From positions 1 through 46,382 of the forward strand of contig JAAOZN010000007.1 in assembly GCA_011605775.1 (NCBI GenBank): DNA of 46,382 bases, given 5' to 3'. Below the pieces are notes generated by a model. The model saw nothing but the letters and a program-made list of their open reading frames with translations. It was not told the origin of the DNA and did not search any database. The position numbers and the translations under genes were made by a program. Source of the DNA: Nitrososphaerota archaeon. GTDB taxonomy: Archaea > Thermoproteota > Nitrososphaeria > Nitrososphaerales > JAAOZN01. Positions 24,361-32,819 of the stretch are shown one piece after another; positions within the stretch are counted from its first letter, which is position 1; the number at the start of each line of letters is the position of its first letter.

Positions 24361-26138
24361 ATCCTCAAAGTATCTTTGATGATATGGGTGGAAAGTTCGA
24401 AGCAAGGTTAAGGGATCACAGAACCGTAGTTAGGTCAACGAAAACAAGAGAGGGAGAGATAAGCGTCTCTAACTCGATTGCTGTATTAGAGGCTAAATTC
24501 GACTTCAAGGTTCTTGATAGACTTCATCAACCATCCTTTGTTGGGATAGAGCGTGTAACATCCGAGGGCTCAAGGATCTACCTAATATATGAGATTGTTA
24601 ATCTCAGACCTACACATTTTCAGATGCTTGGGATGGATGTTTCTCTACCTAAAACTGTTAGGCTGGAGTTTCTTACAAGGATAAATGATAGCTGGGGTGA
24701 GAGCGAGGAGACTTGGCTGGACATAGTGGCTGTACCCACTGGTTATTCGCTGGAACTGGAGAGTGGTGAACCAAGATTTGCGAAAACCACTCTGATACCC
24801 CTTATAGGCTCTAAGGCATATCTTCTCTCAAACTATACTGTACGCAAGTTTCTTTGCGTAGAAGAAGGTGTGCCGATAGGTACTCTGATAGGCTTTAACA
24901 TGCCTTTGACCGTTGATATCGAAAGCATAGTTAGATACCACGCTGGCGTATTCGGCTTCACGGGTTCAGGCAAATCAAACCTAACATCCTATCTGATAAG
25001 AAAGGCGGTTGAAGCCATCCCAGATCTTAAAGTGGTGGTCTTTGATGTTGCTGGCGAGTATCCTATACACCTGCTAGATCTACTAACAACCAGTGGTATG
25101 GTCTTCTCAACCGAAGACTTTCAAGGCGATGTATCCAACTTCCTAAACGCTCAAGCTGTACCTGAAACATTAGAACAAAGGCTACCTGACTCGGTGCTTA
25201 GAGAGAGTGTTAAAAGATTATTTGAGGAAGGTAGGATTCAGAAGGTAGTGGCTGAAGATAGCGGGGAGTTCAAGATAGATCTGAATTTTATACTCACAAC
25301 TCTGAAGAATATTTATGATTCAGGGAAAGCCGGGGCGACTTCCGCTAACCTTAAGCTTAAAGAGATCATAAAGCAGCTAATAGAGGGTAAAGGATACGAT
25401 CGGAACACCGATCTAACGGAGCTTAGAGAGGAGGATAGAGAGTACCTTATCCAAACATTAGAAGAGCTGGTTCATTTAGCGCCAGAGCGATCGTCATTGA
25501 AGATAGACTTGACCGCAATTTTAGACTACCTTAAAGAAGCAGACAAGTTGAGGGAAAGCGAAAAAGTCGAAGCGCACATATTAACCCCGAACGCGTTTGC
25601 AAACCAGTTGCTGAAAAGTGACCAACCAGCTCTAAACATATTGTATCTGCCTGACCCAGACAAAGCCAGATTAATGGCGGCCAAAATCATCAACATTCTT
25701 CTCCACATAAAGAAGACCAGAGGCGCTAGAAGAAAGGTTCTGGTAGTGTTAGATGAGGCTCAAGAGTTCATCCCCGATAGGACTCTCAAAAACGACTATT
25801 CGGATGAATCAAATAGAGCGGTGGAAGCCCTTCTTAGACAGGGTAGAAAGTATAGGGCACACTGCTGGCTGAGCACGCAGAGAGTTGCACACTTGAATGT
25901 AAATGCTCTTCAGCAGCTTCACAGCTACTTTGTAAGCACCTTGCCTAGGCTATATGACAGAATCGTTATCGCAGACGCTTTCTCGCTCAGCTACGATCTA
26001 TTGGAGAAGACTACTGAACTAGATACTGGTCAGTGGCTCTTTGTCTCCTACAAAGCTACTAAACAGAAGAGCGTTCCAGCATTTATACAGTCTCCTAATA
26101 ACGAAGATATCCTGCTCACAAATCTGGGTGTTAAGTAG
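24357..26138 (+). CDS. herA: HerA-type hexameric ATPase/translocase
   Basis: HerA is an FtsK/VirB4-related DNA pump. The 593-residue product has an N-terminal HAS-barrel-like region (1-190), Walker A GFTGSGKSN at 200-208, Walker B VLVVLDEAQEF with Asp466-Glu467, and RQGRKYRAHCWLSTQR containing the likely arginine finger and sensor. Between Walker A and B lies a long helical insertion (about 255-420), as is common in HerA. It starts with TTG inside the NurA stop (TTGA overlap). Its end overlaps the convergent molybdoenzyme gene by 8 nt. Confidence 0.93.
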   Translation: MNPQSIFDDMGGKFEARLRDHRTVVRSTKTREGEISVSNSIAVLEAKFDFKVLDRLHQPSFVGIERVTSEGSRIYLIYEIVNLRPTHFQMLGMDVSLPKTVRLEFLTRINDSWGESEETWLDIVAVPTGYSLELESGEPRFAKTTLIPLIGSKAYLLSNYTVRKFLCVEEGVPIGTLIGFNMPLTVDIESIVRYHAGVFGFTGSGKSNLTSYLIRKAVEAIPDLKVVVFDVAGEYPIHLLDLLTTSGMVFSTEDFQGDVSNFLNAQAVPETLEQRLPDSVLRESVKRLFEEGRIQKVVAEDSGEFKIDLNFILTTLKNIYDSGKAGATSANLKLKEIIKQLIEGKGYDRNTDLTELREEDREYLIQTLEELVHLAPERSSLKIDLTAILDYLKEADKLRESEKVEAHILTPNAFANQLLKSDQPALNILYLPDPDKARLMAAKIINILLHIKKTRGARRKVLVVLDEAQEFIPDRTLKNDYSDESNRAVEALLRQGRKYRAHCWLSTQRVAHLNVNALQQLHSYFVSTLPRLYDRIVIADAFSLSYDLLEKTTELDTGQWLFVSYKATKQKSVPAFIQSPNNEDILLTNLGVK

Positions 26139-27672
26139 CTTCTACGTGTACAACTATTGTGTGGTATCCTGAAGCGCCCTTTGGGAATGGTTCAGATAGG
26201 TCGTCTGACTGAAGGTACCCATAGCCGTCTGTAGCCCTAACCTTAATCAGATAGCTGCCTAATGTATTAACCTCCCAATCTAACCACCATATAACCCAAG
26301 TATACTTAGAGAGGGGTTTCTTGAGGTTAGCTGTTAGCCAAGTTGAACCGCCATCTAGGCTGACTTCAACCTTAGATATGCCTCTATCGCCAGCGAAAGC
26401 TATACCAAAAATCTGCACTTTATCGCCTAGCCTTGTTTCTTGTGGTTTCGGGTCTAGTCCGAAGCGCTTTCTAAGTGGACTATAGCCAGGCACCAATATA
26501 GTTGAATGTGTCTGGTATTCTGCTTCATTAGCCCAACCGAGCTTTTGCCAAAAACCCAAGTATATGCTATCGACTACTTCTATCTCGGTTATCCACTTTG
26601 GATTCATCATACCGTAATATTTTGGTGCTATGAGTCTTAGCGGGTAACCGTGATCTGCGGTTAATGGTTCGTTATTCATTTCATAGGCTAGTATAGTCCC
26701 CTCGTCTAAGGCTACATGAAGCGGTATGCCCACGCTATATCCATCAGAGCATCTGAACACAACATACTTGGCATCATTTTTGACTTCGGCCTTTTCTAAT
26801 ATGCTTCTTAACGTCACACCTCTCCAAAGAGCTGTGCTTATCAGATCCCCTCCTACCGGGTTACTGACACATTCTAATGTAGCATACTCTTCTACTTGAG
26901 GCATAGCCTTAATGTCATCTAACCTTAGCTGAAGCGGATCAGTTACCAACCCATTAACCTTAAGCACCCACCTCTCTACATCAACTGTAGGCGAAACAAA
27001 GTCTTTCGAAATTGAGAAGAATAGGGGAGTTGGTGTGACTTCGTAGTCTGTCAAAGGTTTGAGAGTTTTCACATAAGGTTCCGAAAGCTTGTCTTCAGCA
27101 GATTTAGATAAAGTCAAATAGAGTAAGGTGGATAGGGCAGCTGCCACTAAAGGTGTGCTTAAAATTAGCCTTTTGATTAGTCGTCTTCTTTCAACATTTG
27201 CTTGCTGACTATGTGGTGCGAAAGCCATTAAATAGGAGGCTCCTACTATGATTCCAAAGATTACGCTTAAGGGTATGTGGTAGATTATGAGGCTACTGAG
27301 TTGTATTCGCAGTAGATCTCCAGAGAGGTTGGCAGCTAGTAATACAAGTGTGAGTGTAGTTGAGTAGGCTAAGGTAGTGGAGACGAGCACACCAACCACT
27401 CTGATTTTCTTAAATTCTTGCACATAAGTTAGAATTATACCTAAGAAACCATAAAAGCAGAGAAGTAATGCTATTCCCAGAAGAAGGGCAAGATACTTTG
27501 CAGCAGAGCCAAGTACCTCTATTATTCGGTAGGAGAGCGCTGCAGGGGTAATAGAGATTATGGCTTGTGCTATGATTTCGGGAGCGAATGGGGCGTCGAC
27601 TAATATTATTTTTAGAAGCGCGGCTACCGCTATTGACGCCGCTCCAGCCACTAGTCCGGATTTAAACCCCAT
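26131..27672 (-). CDS. Membrane-anchored sulfite-oxidase-fold molybdopterin enzyme
   Basis: The 513-residue protein joins an N-terminal membrane part (five or six helices in residues 1-195) to a sulfite oxidase-type molybdopterin domain (about 215-395) and a C-terminal immunoglobulin-like Mo-co dimerisation domain (about 405-510, with EVSLDGGSTWLTA). Cys268 in TLECVSNPVGG is the expected molybdenum ligand. This architecture suggests a quinone- or membrane-linked oxidoreductase with the active domain outside. The substrate (sulfite, sulfoxide or other) is not decidable. It follows the TusA-DsrE-cysteine synthase genes on the same strand by 20 nt. Confidence 0.85.
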   Translation of the reverse strand: MGFKSGLVAGAASIAVAALLKIILVDAPFAPEIIAQAIISITPAALSYRIIEVLGSAAKYLALLLGIALLLCFYGFLGIILTYVQEFKKIRVVGVLVSTTLAYSTTLTLVLLAANLSGDLLRIQLSSLIIYHIPLSVIFGIIVGASYLMAFAPHSQQANVERRRLIKRLILSTPLVAAALSTLLYLTLSKSAEDKLSEPYVKTLKPLTDYEVTPTPLFFSISKDFVSPTVDVERWVLKVNGLVTDPLQLRLDDIKAMPQVEEYATLECVSNPVGGDLISTALWRGVTLRSILEKAEVKNDAKYVVFRCSDGYSVGIPLHVALDEGTILAYEMNNEPLTADHGYPLRLIAPKYYGMMNPKWITEIEVVDSIYLGFWQKLGWANEAEYQTHSTILVPGYSPLRKRFGLDPKPQETRLGDKVQIFGIAFAGDRGISKVEVSLDGGSTWLTANLKKPLSKYTWVIWWLDWEVNTLGSYLIKVRATDGYGYLQSDDLSEPFPKGASGYHTIVVHVEAT

Positions 27673-27692
27673 AACCTTGCTCCGATTTGATA

Positions 27693-28733
27693 TTAGTAAA
27701 CCCTCAAAACTTCCTCTTGGAATAATATGTTTTCAGGCAGGTACCTTGCGTTGCGGCTGTAATATTCGAACTCCTCTCTCGTGAAGACTTTAAATTTGCT
27801 GTAGAGGCTCCAGAACTTTCTGCCATCATCAGCAAATATCAGAACCAGTTTACCTTTACTGAGCCTCTCAGCCACTTTTTGGGCTGCTGCGTAAACAGCG
27901 CCGCTAGATGGGCCTACAAATAGACGTTTAGATTCTGCAAGAAACCTAACCGTTTTGAACGCCTCGCTATCGGAGACTTTGATCCACTCATCTATTAAAT
28001 CGAGCCTTCTGCGGAGCAACTCAGGCGCCATAGATTCCTCTAAGTTTCTTAAGCCTTGTATATGGTGAGCCTTTTGAGGCTGCACACCAATAACTTTAAC
28101 GTTAGGGTTCTTCTTCTTAATGTAAGCTGCCACACCAGTTAAAGTGCCTCCTGTGCCTACTCCAGCTATGAAGTGTGTCACATCTTTTAGGCTGCTCCAA
28201 ATCTCTGGACCCGTGCTCTCATAGTGCGCAAGGAAGTTTGCTTCGTTCGCATACTGGTTCAGCATAACATACTTCTCCGGTCTAGCCCTAATTATAGAGT
28301 TCGCTAACGCTATGCACTGATCTGTGCCCGGCCCTACACGTGGGCATAGATCATCTTCCGTCTGAAGTACCAACGCCCCAAGCCTCCTGATCAGCTCTTT
28401 GGTTTCTTCGCTGACTTTAGCCGGGACGACTAATTCGGCAGTATAGCCGAGTGCCCTCGCTATACCAGCTATAGCGATGCCGGTGTTACCTGATGTCGGT
28501 TCGATGAGTATGGTCTGCCCTTTTTTTAGCACCCCCTTTTTCTCGGCGTCTTTGATCATCCATAGCGCTGCCCTATCCTTTAGCGAGCCGAAGGGGTTGA
28601 ACCATTCTAGCTTAGCATATAGCTCTACTTTATCGTTGGGGGATGAGAGTGGTATGTGTGGCGTATTGCCCACGCGCTTTAAGATATCCTCAAAGCTCTG
28701 CACCGACTTCACCTCAAAAGTATTGTACACCAT
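27693..28733 (-). CDS. PLP-dependent cysteine synthase family protein
   Basis: The enzyme forms cysteine from an activated serine and sulfide or a sulfur carrier. The 346-residue product has the PLP lysine Lys52 in NPFGSLKDRAA, the substrate loop TSGNTGIA and the phosphate-binding GVGTGGTLTG. It has a C-terminal extension of about 40 residues beyond the minimal fold, as seen in O-phosphoserine sulfhydrylases and CysM. Linkage to tusA and dsrE suggests that sulfur may be delivered by a protein carrier. It starts with GTG 28733, overlapping dsrE by 20 nt. Confidence 0.9.
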   Translation of the reverse strand: MVYNTFEVKSVQSFEDILKRVGNTPHIPLSSPNDKVELYAKLEWFNPFGSLKDRAALWMIKDAEKKGVLKKGQTILIEPTSGNTGIAIAGIARALGYTAELVVPAKVSEETKELIRRLGALVLQTEDDLCPRVGPGTDQCIALANSIIRARPEKYVMLNQYANEANFLAHYESTGPEIWSSLKDVTHFIAGVGTGGTLTGVAAYIKKKNPNVKVIGVQPQKAHHIQGLRNLEESMAPELLRRRLDLIDEWIKVSDSEAFKTVRFLAESKRLFVGPSSGAVYAAAQKVAERLSKGKLVLIFADDGRKFWSLYSKFKVFTREEFEYYSRNARYLPENILFQEEVLRVY

Positions 28734-29085
28734 CAGCCTCCAACACGAGATCGTTTAGAGTAGCGGCGCCAACCAGCTTTACCTCACTCATTATCTGATC
28801 CCTTGGTATGCCGAGCAGTTGGCAGCTTCGTTCACAAGCCATCAACTTTACACCCGCTTTGACCGCTTGATCTAGAACCTCTTTGAGGGTTGGGAACTCT
28901 CCTATCTTGATCTTCTCTGCCTCACCTTTCCTTACTGCAGTCACACCTTTTATTACGAAGTAGACCGTAGCGTCTATATCTGTCGCAGCGGCTGTTGCTG
29001 CTAATATTAAGGGTGCGTAAAGGCGCTCAGGTGTGTCCACCCCACTTGTTTGAACATATAGCATCTTCTTTCTTTGCTCACTCAT
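28714..29085 (-). CDS. DsrE-family sulfur carrier-like protein
   Basis: DsrE/DsrF-fold proteins carry persulfide sulfur. The 123-residue product has an alpha/beta fold with a small-residue-rich first helix (LAATAAATDIDATVYFVIKGV) and a Cys pair in MACERSCQLLG near residue 77-87; one of these is probably the persulfide site. It stands between tusA (no gap) and cysteine synthase (20-nt overlap), which supports sulfur relay. Whether it works in assimilation or sulfur oxidation cannot be told. Confidence 0.85.
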   Translation of the reverse strand: MSEQRKKMLYVQTSGVDTPERLYAPLILAATAAATDIDATVYFVIKGVTAVRKGEAEKIKIGEFPTLKEVLDQAVKAGVKLMACERSCQLLGIPRDQIMSEVKLVGAATLNDLVLEADGVQYF

Positions 29086-29325
29086 CTACTTCACCTTCTT
29101 GATCAAGAAGTGTATGTCTTTGCCGTTCTTCTGGATGGAAAGTATGCTATGCCCAACCCTGTTCGCCCAACGCGGTATATCTTCTTCAGAGGCTGGGTCA
29201 TCTGCGATAACCTCGATAACCTCACCTGTTGGAAGGGCATCCACGGCTACCTTCGTTCGGAATACTGGTTCTGGACAGTAGAGCCCTCTTAAATCGAGTT
29301 TGTTTACGATCTTCTGTTCGGTCAA
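29086..29325 (-). CDS. tusA: TusA-family sulfurtransferase
   Basis: TusA proteins bind sulfur as a persulfide on one Cys. The 79-residue product starts KLDLRGLYCPEPVFRTKVAVDAL, with the defining CPxP motif at Cys17, and ends with the typical beta-alpha-beta fold. It is the first gene of a tight four-gene minus-strand unit (tusA, dsrE, cysteine synthase, molybdoenzyme). It is divergently transcribed from aIF2-beta across 105 nt. Confidence 0.93.
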   Translation of the reverse strand: MTEQKIVNKLDLRGLYCPEPVFRTKVAVDALPTGEVIEVIADDPASEEDIPRWANRVGHSILSIQKNGKDIHFLIKKVK

Positions 29326-29430
29326 GTTTGCTCTAATGGTGTATGGTATTTAGAGGTAAATAAACATAACGCTGTTATAGGAGCGAAACCTTGAAATATC
29401 AACCCGTAACCACTATTTGCTGAAAGAGGT

Positions 29431-29844
29431 TTGAGCCTATCCTACCACGAGCTCTTACACAGACTTAGAGTTAAGATGGGTACGCCAGCAAAGTCAACCG
29501 GAACTAGGCTGGAACTGCCTGAGCCTCAGATTCTCTGGGTCGGTAACAAGACTATCCTCAGGAACTTCGCTGACTACCCTAGGCTGCTTCGGCGTGATGC
29601 AAATAAGCTTCTGATGTTCTTGGCTAAGGAGCTGGCTACCGCGGCTTCCTTAGATGGTGAGAGAGCGATCTTTATTGGAAGGAAGGATAAGCAGTCTTTC
29701 GCTGTGCTGCTTAATAGATATATGCGTGACTATGTATTATGTCCTGTCTGCGGTAGCCCAGATACTAGAGTCGAGAAGGTGAAGCGACTACAATTTCTGC
29801 TCTGCGAAGCCTGTGGCGCCAAATCTTCTCTGAAGTCCGTGTGA
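29431..29844 (+). CDS. eif2B: Translation initiation factor aIF2 beta subunit
   Basis: This is part of the aIF2 complex that brings initiator tRNA. The 137-residue product has the central domain (VGNKTILRNFADYPRLLRRDANKLLMFLAKELAT) and a C-terminal zinc ribbon YVLCPVCGSPDTRV...LLCEACGAKS. Start is TTG 29431. The stop overlaps the ATG of the DUF424 gene (TGATG), consistent with translational coupling, an arrangement common in archaea. Confidence 0.96.
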   Translation: MSLSYHELLHRLRVKMGTPAKSTGTRLELPEPQILWVGNKTILRNFADYPRLLRRDANKLLMFLAKELATAASLDGERAIFIGRKDKQSFAVLLNRYMRDYVLCPVCGSPDTRVEKVKRLQFLLCEACGAKSSLKSV

Positions 29845-30215
29845 TGGTTTTGGGTGAAAGTAGATTCTGCGTCAAACTTATTACAAGCGGAGACATAAGG
29901 ATGGCGAATATCTGTGATGCTGAGATTCTGAACAAGACTATAAGTGAAGGTAATCTTGTTATGCACATTTCACCCGACTACTTTGGAGAAGAGGTTGTGG
30001 GTCTAGATGAAGCGCTTAAGATAGTTGAGGAGACGCCGATACTGAACCTAGCTGGCAACAACATCGTAAGCAAGGTTATTGAAGCAAACTTTGCATCGCC
30101 AAGAGCAGTAAGAGAAATAGGTTGCGTCAAGTTCCTTATGGTTTTCAAATTTAAGCACACAAAGTCACAGTCGAAGAAGCGTAGTAGAGTTGCTACTCCG
30201 CATAGAGAACGCTAA
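29844..30215 (+). CDS. DUF424 family protein
   Basis: This is a conserved archaeal small protein often found next to aIF2-beta. The pattern FCVKLITSGDIRMANICDAEILNKTI, HISPDYFGEEVV and LNLAGNNIVSKVIEANFAS fits DUF424. The last 20 residues are basic (KHTKSQSKKRSRVATPHRER), which may bind RNA. I place the start at ATG 29844 in the TGATG overlap; GTG 29841 is one codon upstream. Molecular role unknown; neighbours point to translation. Confidence 0.85.
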   Translation: MVLGESRFCVKLITSGDIRMANICDAEILNKTISEGNLVMHISPDYFGEEVVGLDEALKIVEETPILNLAGNNIVSKVIEANFASPRAVREIGCVKFLMVFKFKHTKSQSKKRSRVATPHRER

Positions 30216-30272
30216 CTGTATATAGCAAAGAGTCTGTATTAGACCGGTAAAAATTAGTAGAAGGGTGCTCCT

Positions 30273-30419
30273 CTATAACTCTATTCGCTGGAGCTGATGC
30301 CCAGGGTTAGAGTTTATATGTGCGACAGCGCTTCCGACCTGTAGGGTCTCGAAGCCGCAGGAACACTTATACTTCCAGCCGTTTAGGCCGCTTTTTTGAT
30401 CTGGTGCTTTCTTACTCAA
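30273..30419 (-). CDS. 48-aa zinc-finger-like protein
   Basis: A short minus-strand frame runs from TTG 30419 to TAG 30273. It encodes MSKKAPDQKSGLNGWKYKCS and continues CGFET...AVAHINSNPGHQL. The CSCG knuckle with two later histidines (H-X6-H) resembles small archaeal zinc-binding proteins. A TATA-like TTTATAAAG (about 30461-30470) lies about 45 nt upstream and GATGATCAGA precedes the start. The composition and motif argue for a real gene; function unknown. Confidence 0.6.
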   Translation of the reverse strand: MSKKAPDQKSGLNGWKYKCSCGFETLQVGSAVAHINSNPGHQLQRIEL

Positions 30420-30505
30420 ATCTGATCATCTCTTGTAGATGACGCTTCGGCAGACCGCTTTATAAATTTTGCTAAACATGTTGACCTAAGCATACATTTT
30501 CTTCG

Positions 30506-31469
30506 CTACGTAGGCGCCTCAGCCAGCATCACTTTAGCAACGCCCTCGAAGCTGCCCCGCTTGATCAGAACTTCGACTTGAGAACCTACCCCCTTCCTCT
30601 TGATTATATCTTGCAGATCACGGATACTACTTATACGCACACCATCCATACTTACTATGACGTCACCTTCTTCTATATCTGCTTCAGCAGCAGGTCCGTC
30701 TGGAACCACCCTAACCACCAGCACACCTCTATCAACACCTAACCCGTAGTATCTGGCTACCTCCTTTGTAACATCCATACCCACTATACCAAGCCAAGGT
30801 CTGATGACCCTGCCGAACCTAATAAGATCTTCGAGAATCATCTTAACCGTATTCACAGGCACGGCGAACCCAATACCCTGAGCCTGAGAGATCATCGCAG
30901 TATTTACCCCGATCACTCTACCATTAGTGTCGATAAGGGGTCCTCCGCTATTACCGGGGTTTATCGCAGCGTCTGTCTGTATAAGATTCTCGTAGACCCT
31001 CATCCTCAAGCCTAATGTACCTGTTAAGAGCGCTTATGACCCCTATTGTAACCGTTGGTCCGCCTTTTAAAAGGAAGCCAAAGGGGTTGCCTATGGCGAT
31101 AGCGAGCTGCCCAACCTTCAGAGCGTCTGAGTCACCCAATTCAGCCGGTTGAATATCTTCAACCTTAGCTTTTACAACCGCTATATCAGTAGCAGGATCT
31201 ACACCTACGACCCAACCTTCATATCTAGAGCCAGCGTAGGTTGTAACGACAACCTCTCTGCTCTCAGCGACCACATGATGATTGGTAACGATGTGACCAG
31301 AACTATCTACCGCCACGCCTGAGCCTATCCCGCTAACGGGGTAGATGTTAAAGAAGTGGTCACGGACGAGCTGGACGGTGCTAATATTCACGACGCTCCT
31401 ACTTACTTTAGCAACAGCTTCTACGATCCTGTCTTCAAATTCGCTAGGGAAAGATGGCACACCATCCAC
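30506..31469 (-). pseudogene. HtrA/DegP-type serine protease with a frame break
   Basis: This is a trypsin-fold protease with a C-terminal PDZ domain, used for protein quality control. The N-terminal frame (31469 down to about 31000) carries His65 in VTNHHVV and Asp95 in DPATDIAVV. The C-terminal frame (from about 31009 down to 30506) carries the nucleophile in [11 protein letters not shown] and a PDZ domain ([29 protein letters not shown]). The frames join at a GGG on the minus strand (30997-30999): one surplus base or two missing bases explain it. The two parts together make a full-length, otherwise healthy protein. No signal peptide is seen at the N-terminus. Confidence 0.85.
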
Positions 31470-31501
31470 CTACACTAAACCAGCTAAGAAGTCAGATAAA
31501 A

Positions 31502-31540
31502 GGATTAAAAAATAAAAGAACAAGGGGGCTTAGCCCCCTT
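31502..31540 (-). terminator. Hairpin terminator of the matrixin gene, stop codon in the loop
   Basis: Minus-strand AAGGGGGC-TAA-GCCCCCTT (31522-31540) forms an 8-bp stem whose 3-nt loop is the stop codon itself. A U-rich run follows (31502-31520). This is a good intrinsic-type terminator. Confidence 0.65.
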
Positions 31541-32762
31541 TAACAACCTCATATGGGATGGATGCTGGTAGCGTTACTATCCGAGGAGCTTCAAATCCCT
31601 TTACGCTATTGTTAGGTACCCAGCCGAAGACTTGTGCGACTCCATATATGTCGAGTGTAGAAATCCCCATAGACCTTAGCCCCCAGCTCGTCAGCACAGG
31701 ATACATTAGATCCTCTGGGATGTCTGTGTGACCTAATCCAAGCGCGTGCCCCAGCTCGTGAAGTGTAACAGCGTAAACAATCTTCTCAGTGTACCTTGGT
31801 CCAACTCTGACGGTGACAGTTATATTGTTGAATATTTTGTCTTCTGTGAATGAGGTCTGCGTCTCCCCTCCTATTCTGAACATCCCTTCGTCTGTGAATC
31901 TGATCTTAACATCTGCGTCATCTGAATTGGTCAGCTTCAGAACGATGTTGGAGAGGTAGCTGTATTCGCTGTGTTGGGAAGCGAAGACTTTAAGCGTGTC
32001 GTTCCAAGTCTTAATCGCTTCGATTACAGCGTTGGTGTAGTTTGCTGCGAGCGGGCTTTCCTCGATTTTGATGGTTATTGTGGTGTGATCCCAGGTTCCG
32101 CCTAGGGTTCTTATGCTGTAAGCCCGTAGGGTTGTTGTAGCCTCTAAAGTGCCATCAAGTTTCAAGAGATACGCTCCATTCAGCCTCACCATCTGAGCCT
32201 TGAAGGAAACGTTGTAGACCCCTTCGACCTCTGTTGGTTCTACTCTGCCCTGTAGTAAAGCGAGGTAATGTTTGCCCTCTTCGTCACTGATTCTAATCTG
32301 TATGATCAAAAGACCGTGCTTGGTCTTGGTGTTGAAGACGCCTCTGCCAGATTCAACAGAATAGGTTTTATCGTCTATGGTAAGTTGCCCCTTGTTAATT
32401 AGTAGGGTGCCTTGGTTATGCCAGATCTGAAGGGTGCCTGATAAAGAGAGTGTTGCATCTGCTGTTGAGGCTTTAGACCATCTGCTTATGTTCTTCGCCT
32501 CACCAGCAGCAGTAATGGTGAAGTTGGCTTCGCTGAGCTCGGGTGGTTGGAAAATAGGTGGTAAGGGTATGGGTCTTCCAAAGCGCGCCTCTGGGTAACC
32601 TTTGCTAGTCTGCTTAAGTAAACCATAGTTAGTAGTGGTAGAGGTTGGTATGCTGTTCTTCACGGATACTGCTTCAGCCTGCATCTGCACTGCGAGCGAG
32701 CCGATTAGTAGTGCAGCTACCAGCGTGGTCACAGCAGCTATAGCCAGTTTTCCTGCGCGCAT
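31530..32762 (-). CDS. Secreted matrixin-type zinc metalloprotease
   Basis: The 410-residue protein begins with a signal peptide (MRAGKLAIAAVTTLVAALLI). A long beta-rich middle region follows, then a metzincin catalytic domain: HELGHALGLGH at 335-345 gives the three zinc histidines and the Glu base, and a downstream Met-turn DLMYPVL follows. It should act outside the cell. The first half has no family I recognise; it may be a pro-domain or a surface-binding region. The gene ends in a hairpin terminator. HtrA lies downstream on the same strand but is separately terminated. Confidence 0.85.
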   Translation of the reverse strand: MRAGKLAIAAVTTLVAALLIGSLAVQMQAEAVSVKNSIPTSTTTNYGLLKQTSKGYPEARFGRPIPLPPIFQPPELSEANFTITAAGEAKNISRWSKASTADATLSLSGTLQIWHNQGTLLINKGQLTIDDKTYSVESGRGVFNTKTKHGLLIIQIRISDEEGKHYLALLQGRVEPTEVEGVYNVSFKAQMVRLNGAYLLKLDGTLEATTTLRAYSIRTLGGTWDHTTITIKIEESPLAANYTNAVIEAIKTWNDTLKVFASQHSEYSYLSNIVLKLTNSDDADVKIRFTDEGMFRIGGETQTSFTEDKIFNNITVTVRVGPRYTEKIVYAVTLHELGHALGLGHTDIPEDLMYPVLTSWGLRSMGISTLDIYGVAQVFGWVPNNSVKGFEAPRIVTLPASIPYEVVKGG

Positions 32763-32819
32763 CGCACCACCGCCTTAACCTTATGCTTGGGCGGTAATTT
32801 AGGAATCCTATTACCAAAG

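Noticed and set aside
26131-29325. Complete sulfur oxidation (Dsr or Hdr-like) locus
   Set aside because: Only TusA and DsrE are present; no dsrAB, hdr or lipoate-binding protein genes accompany them.
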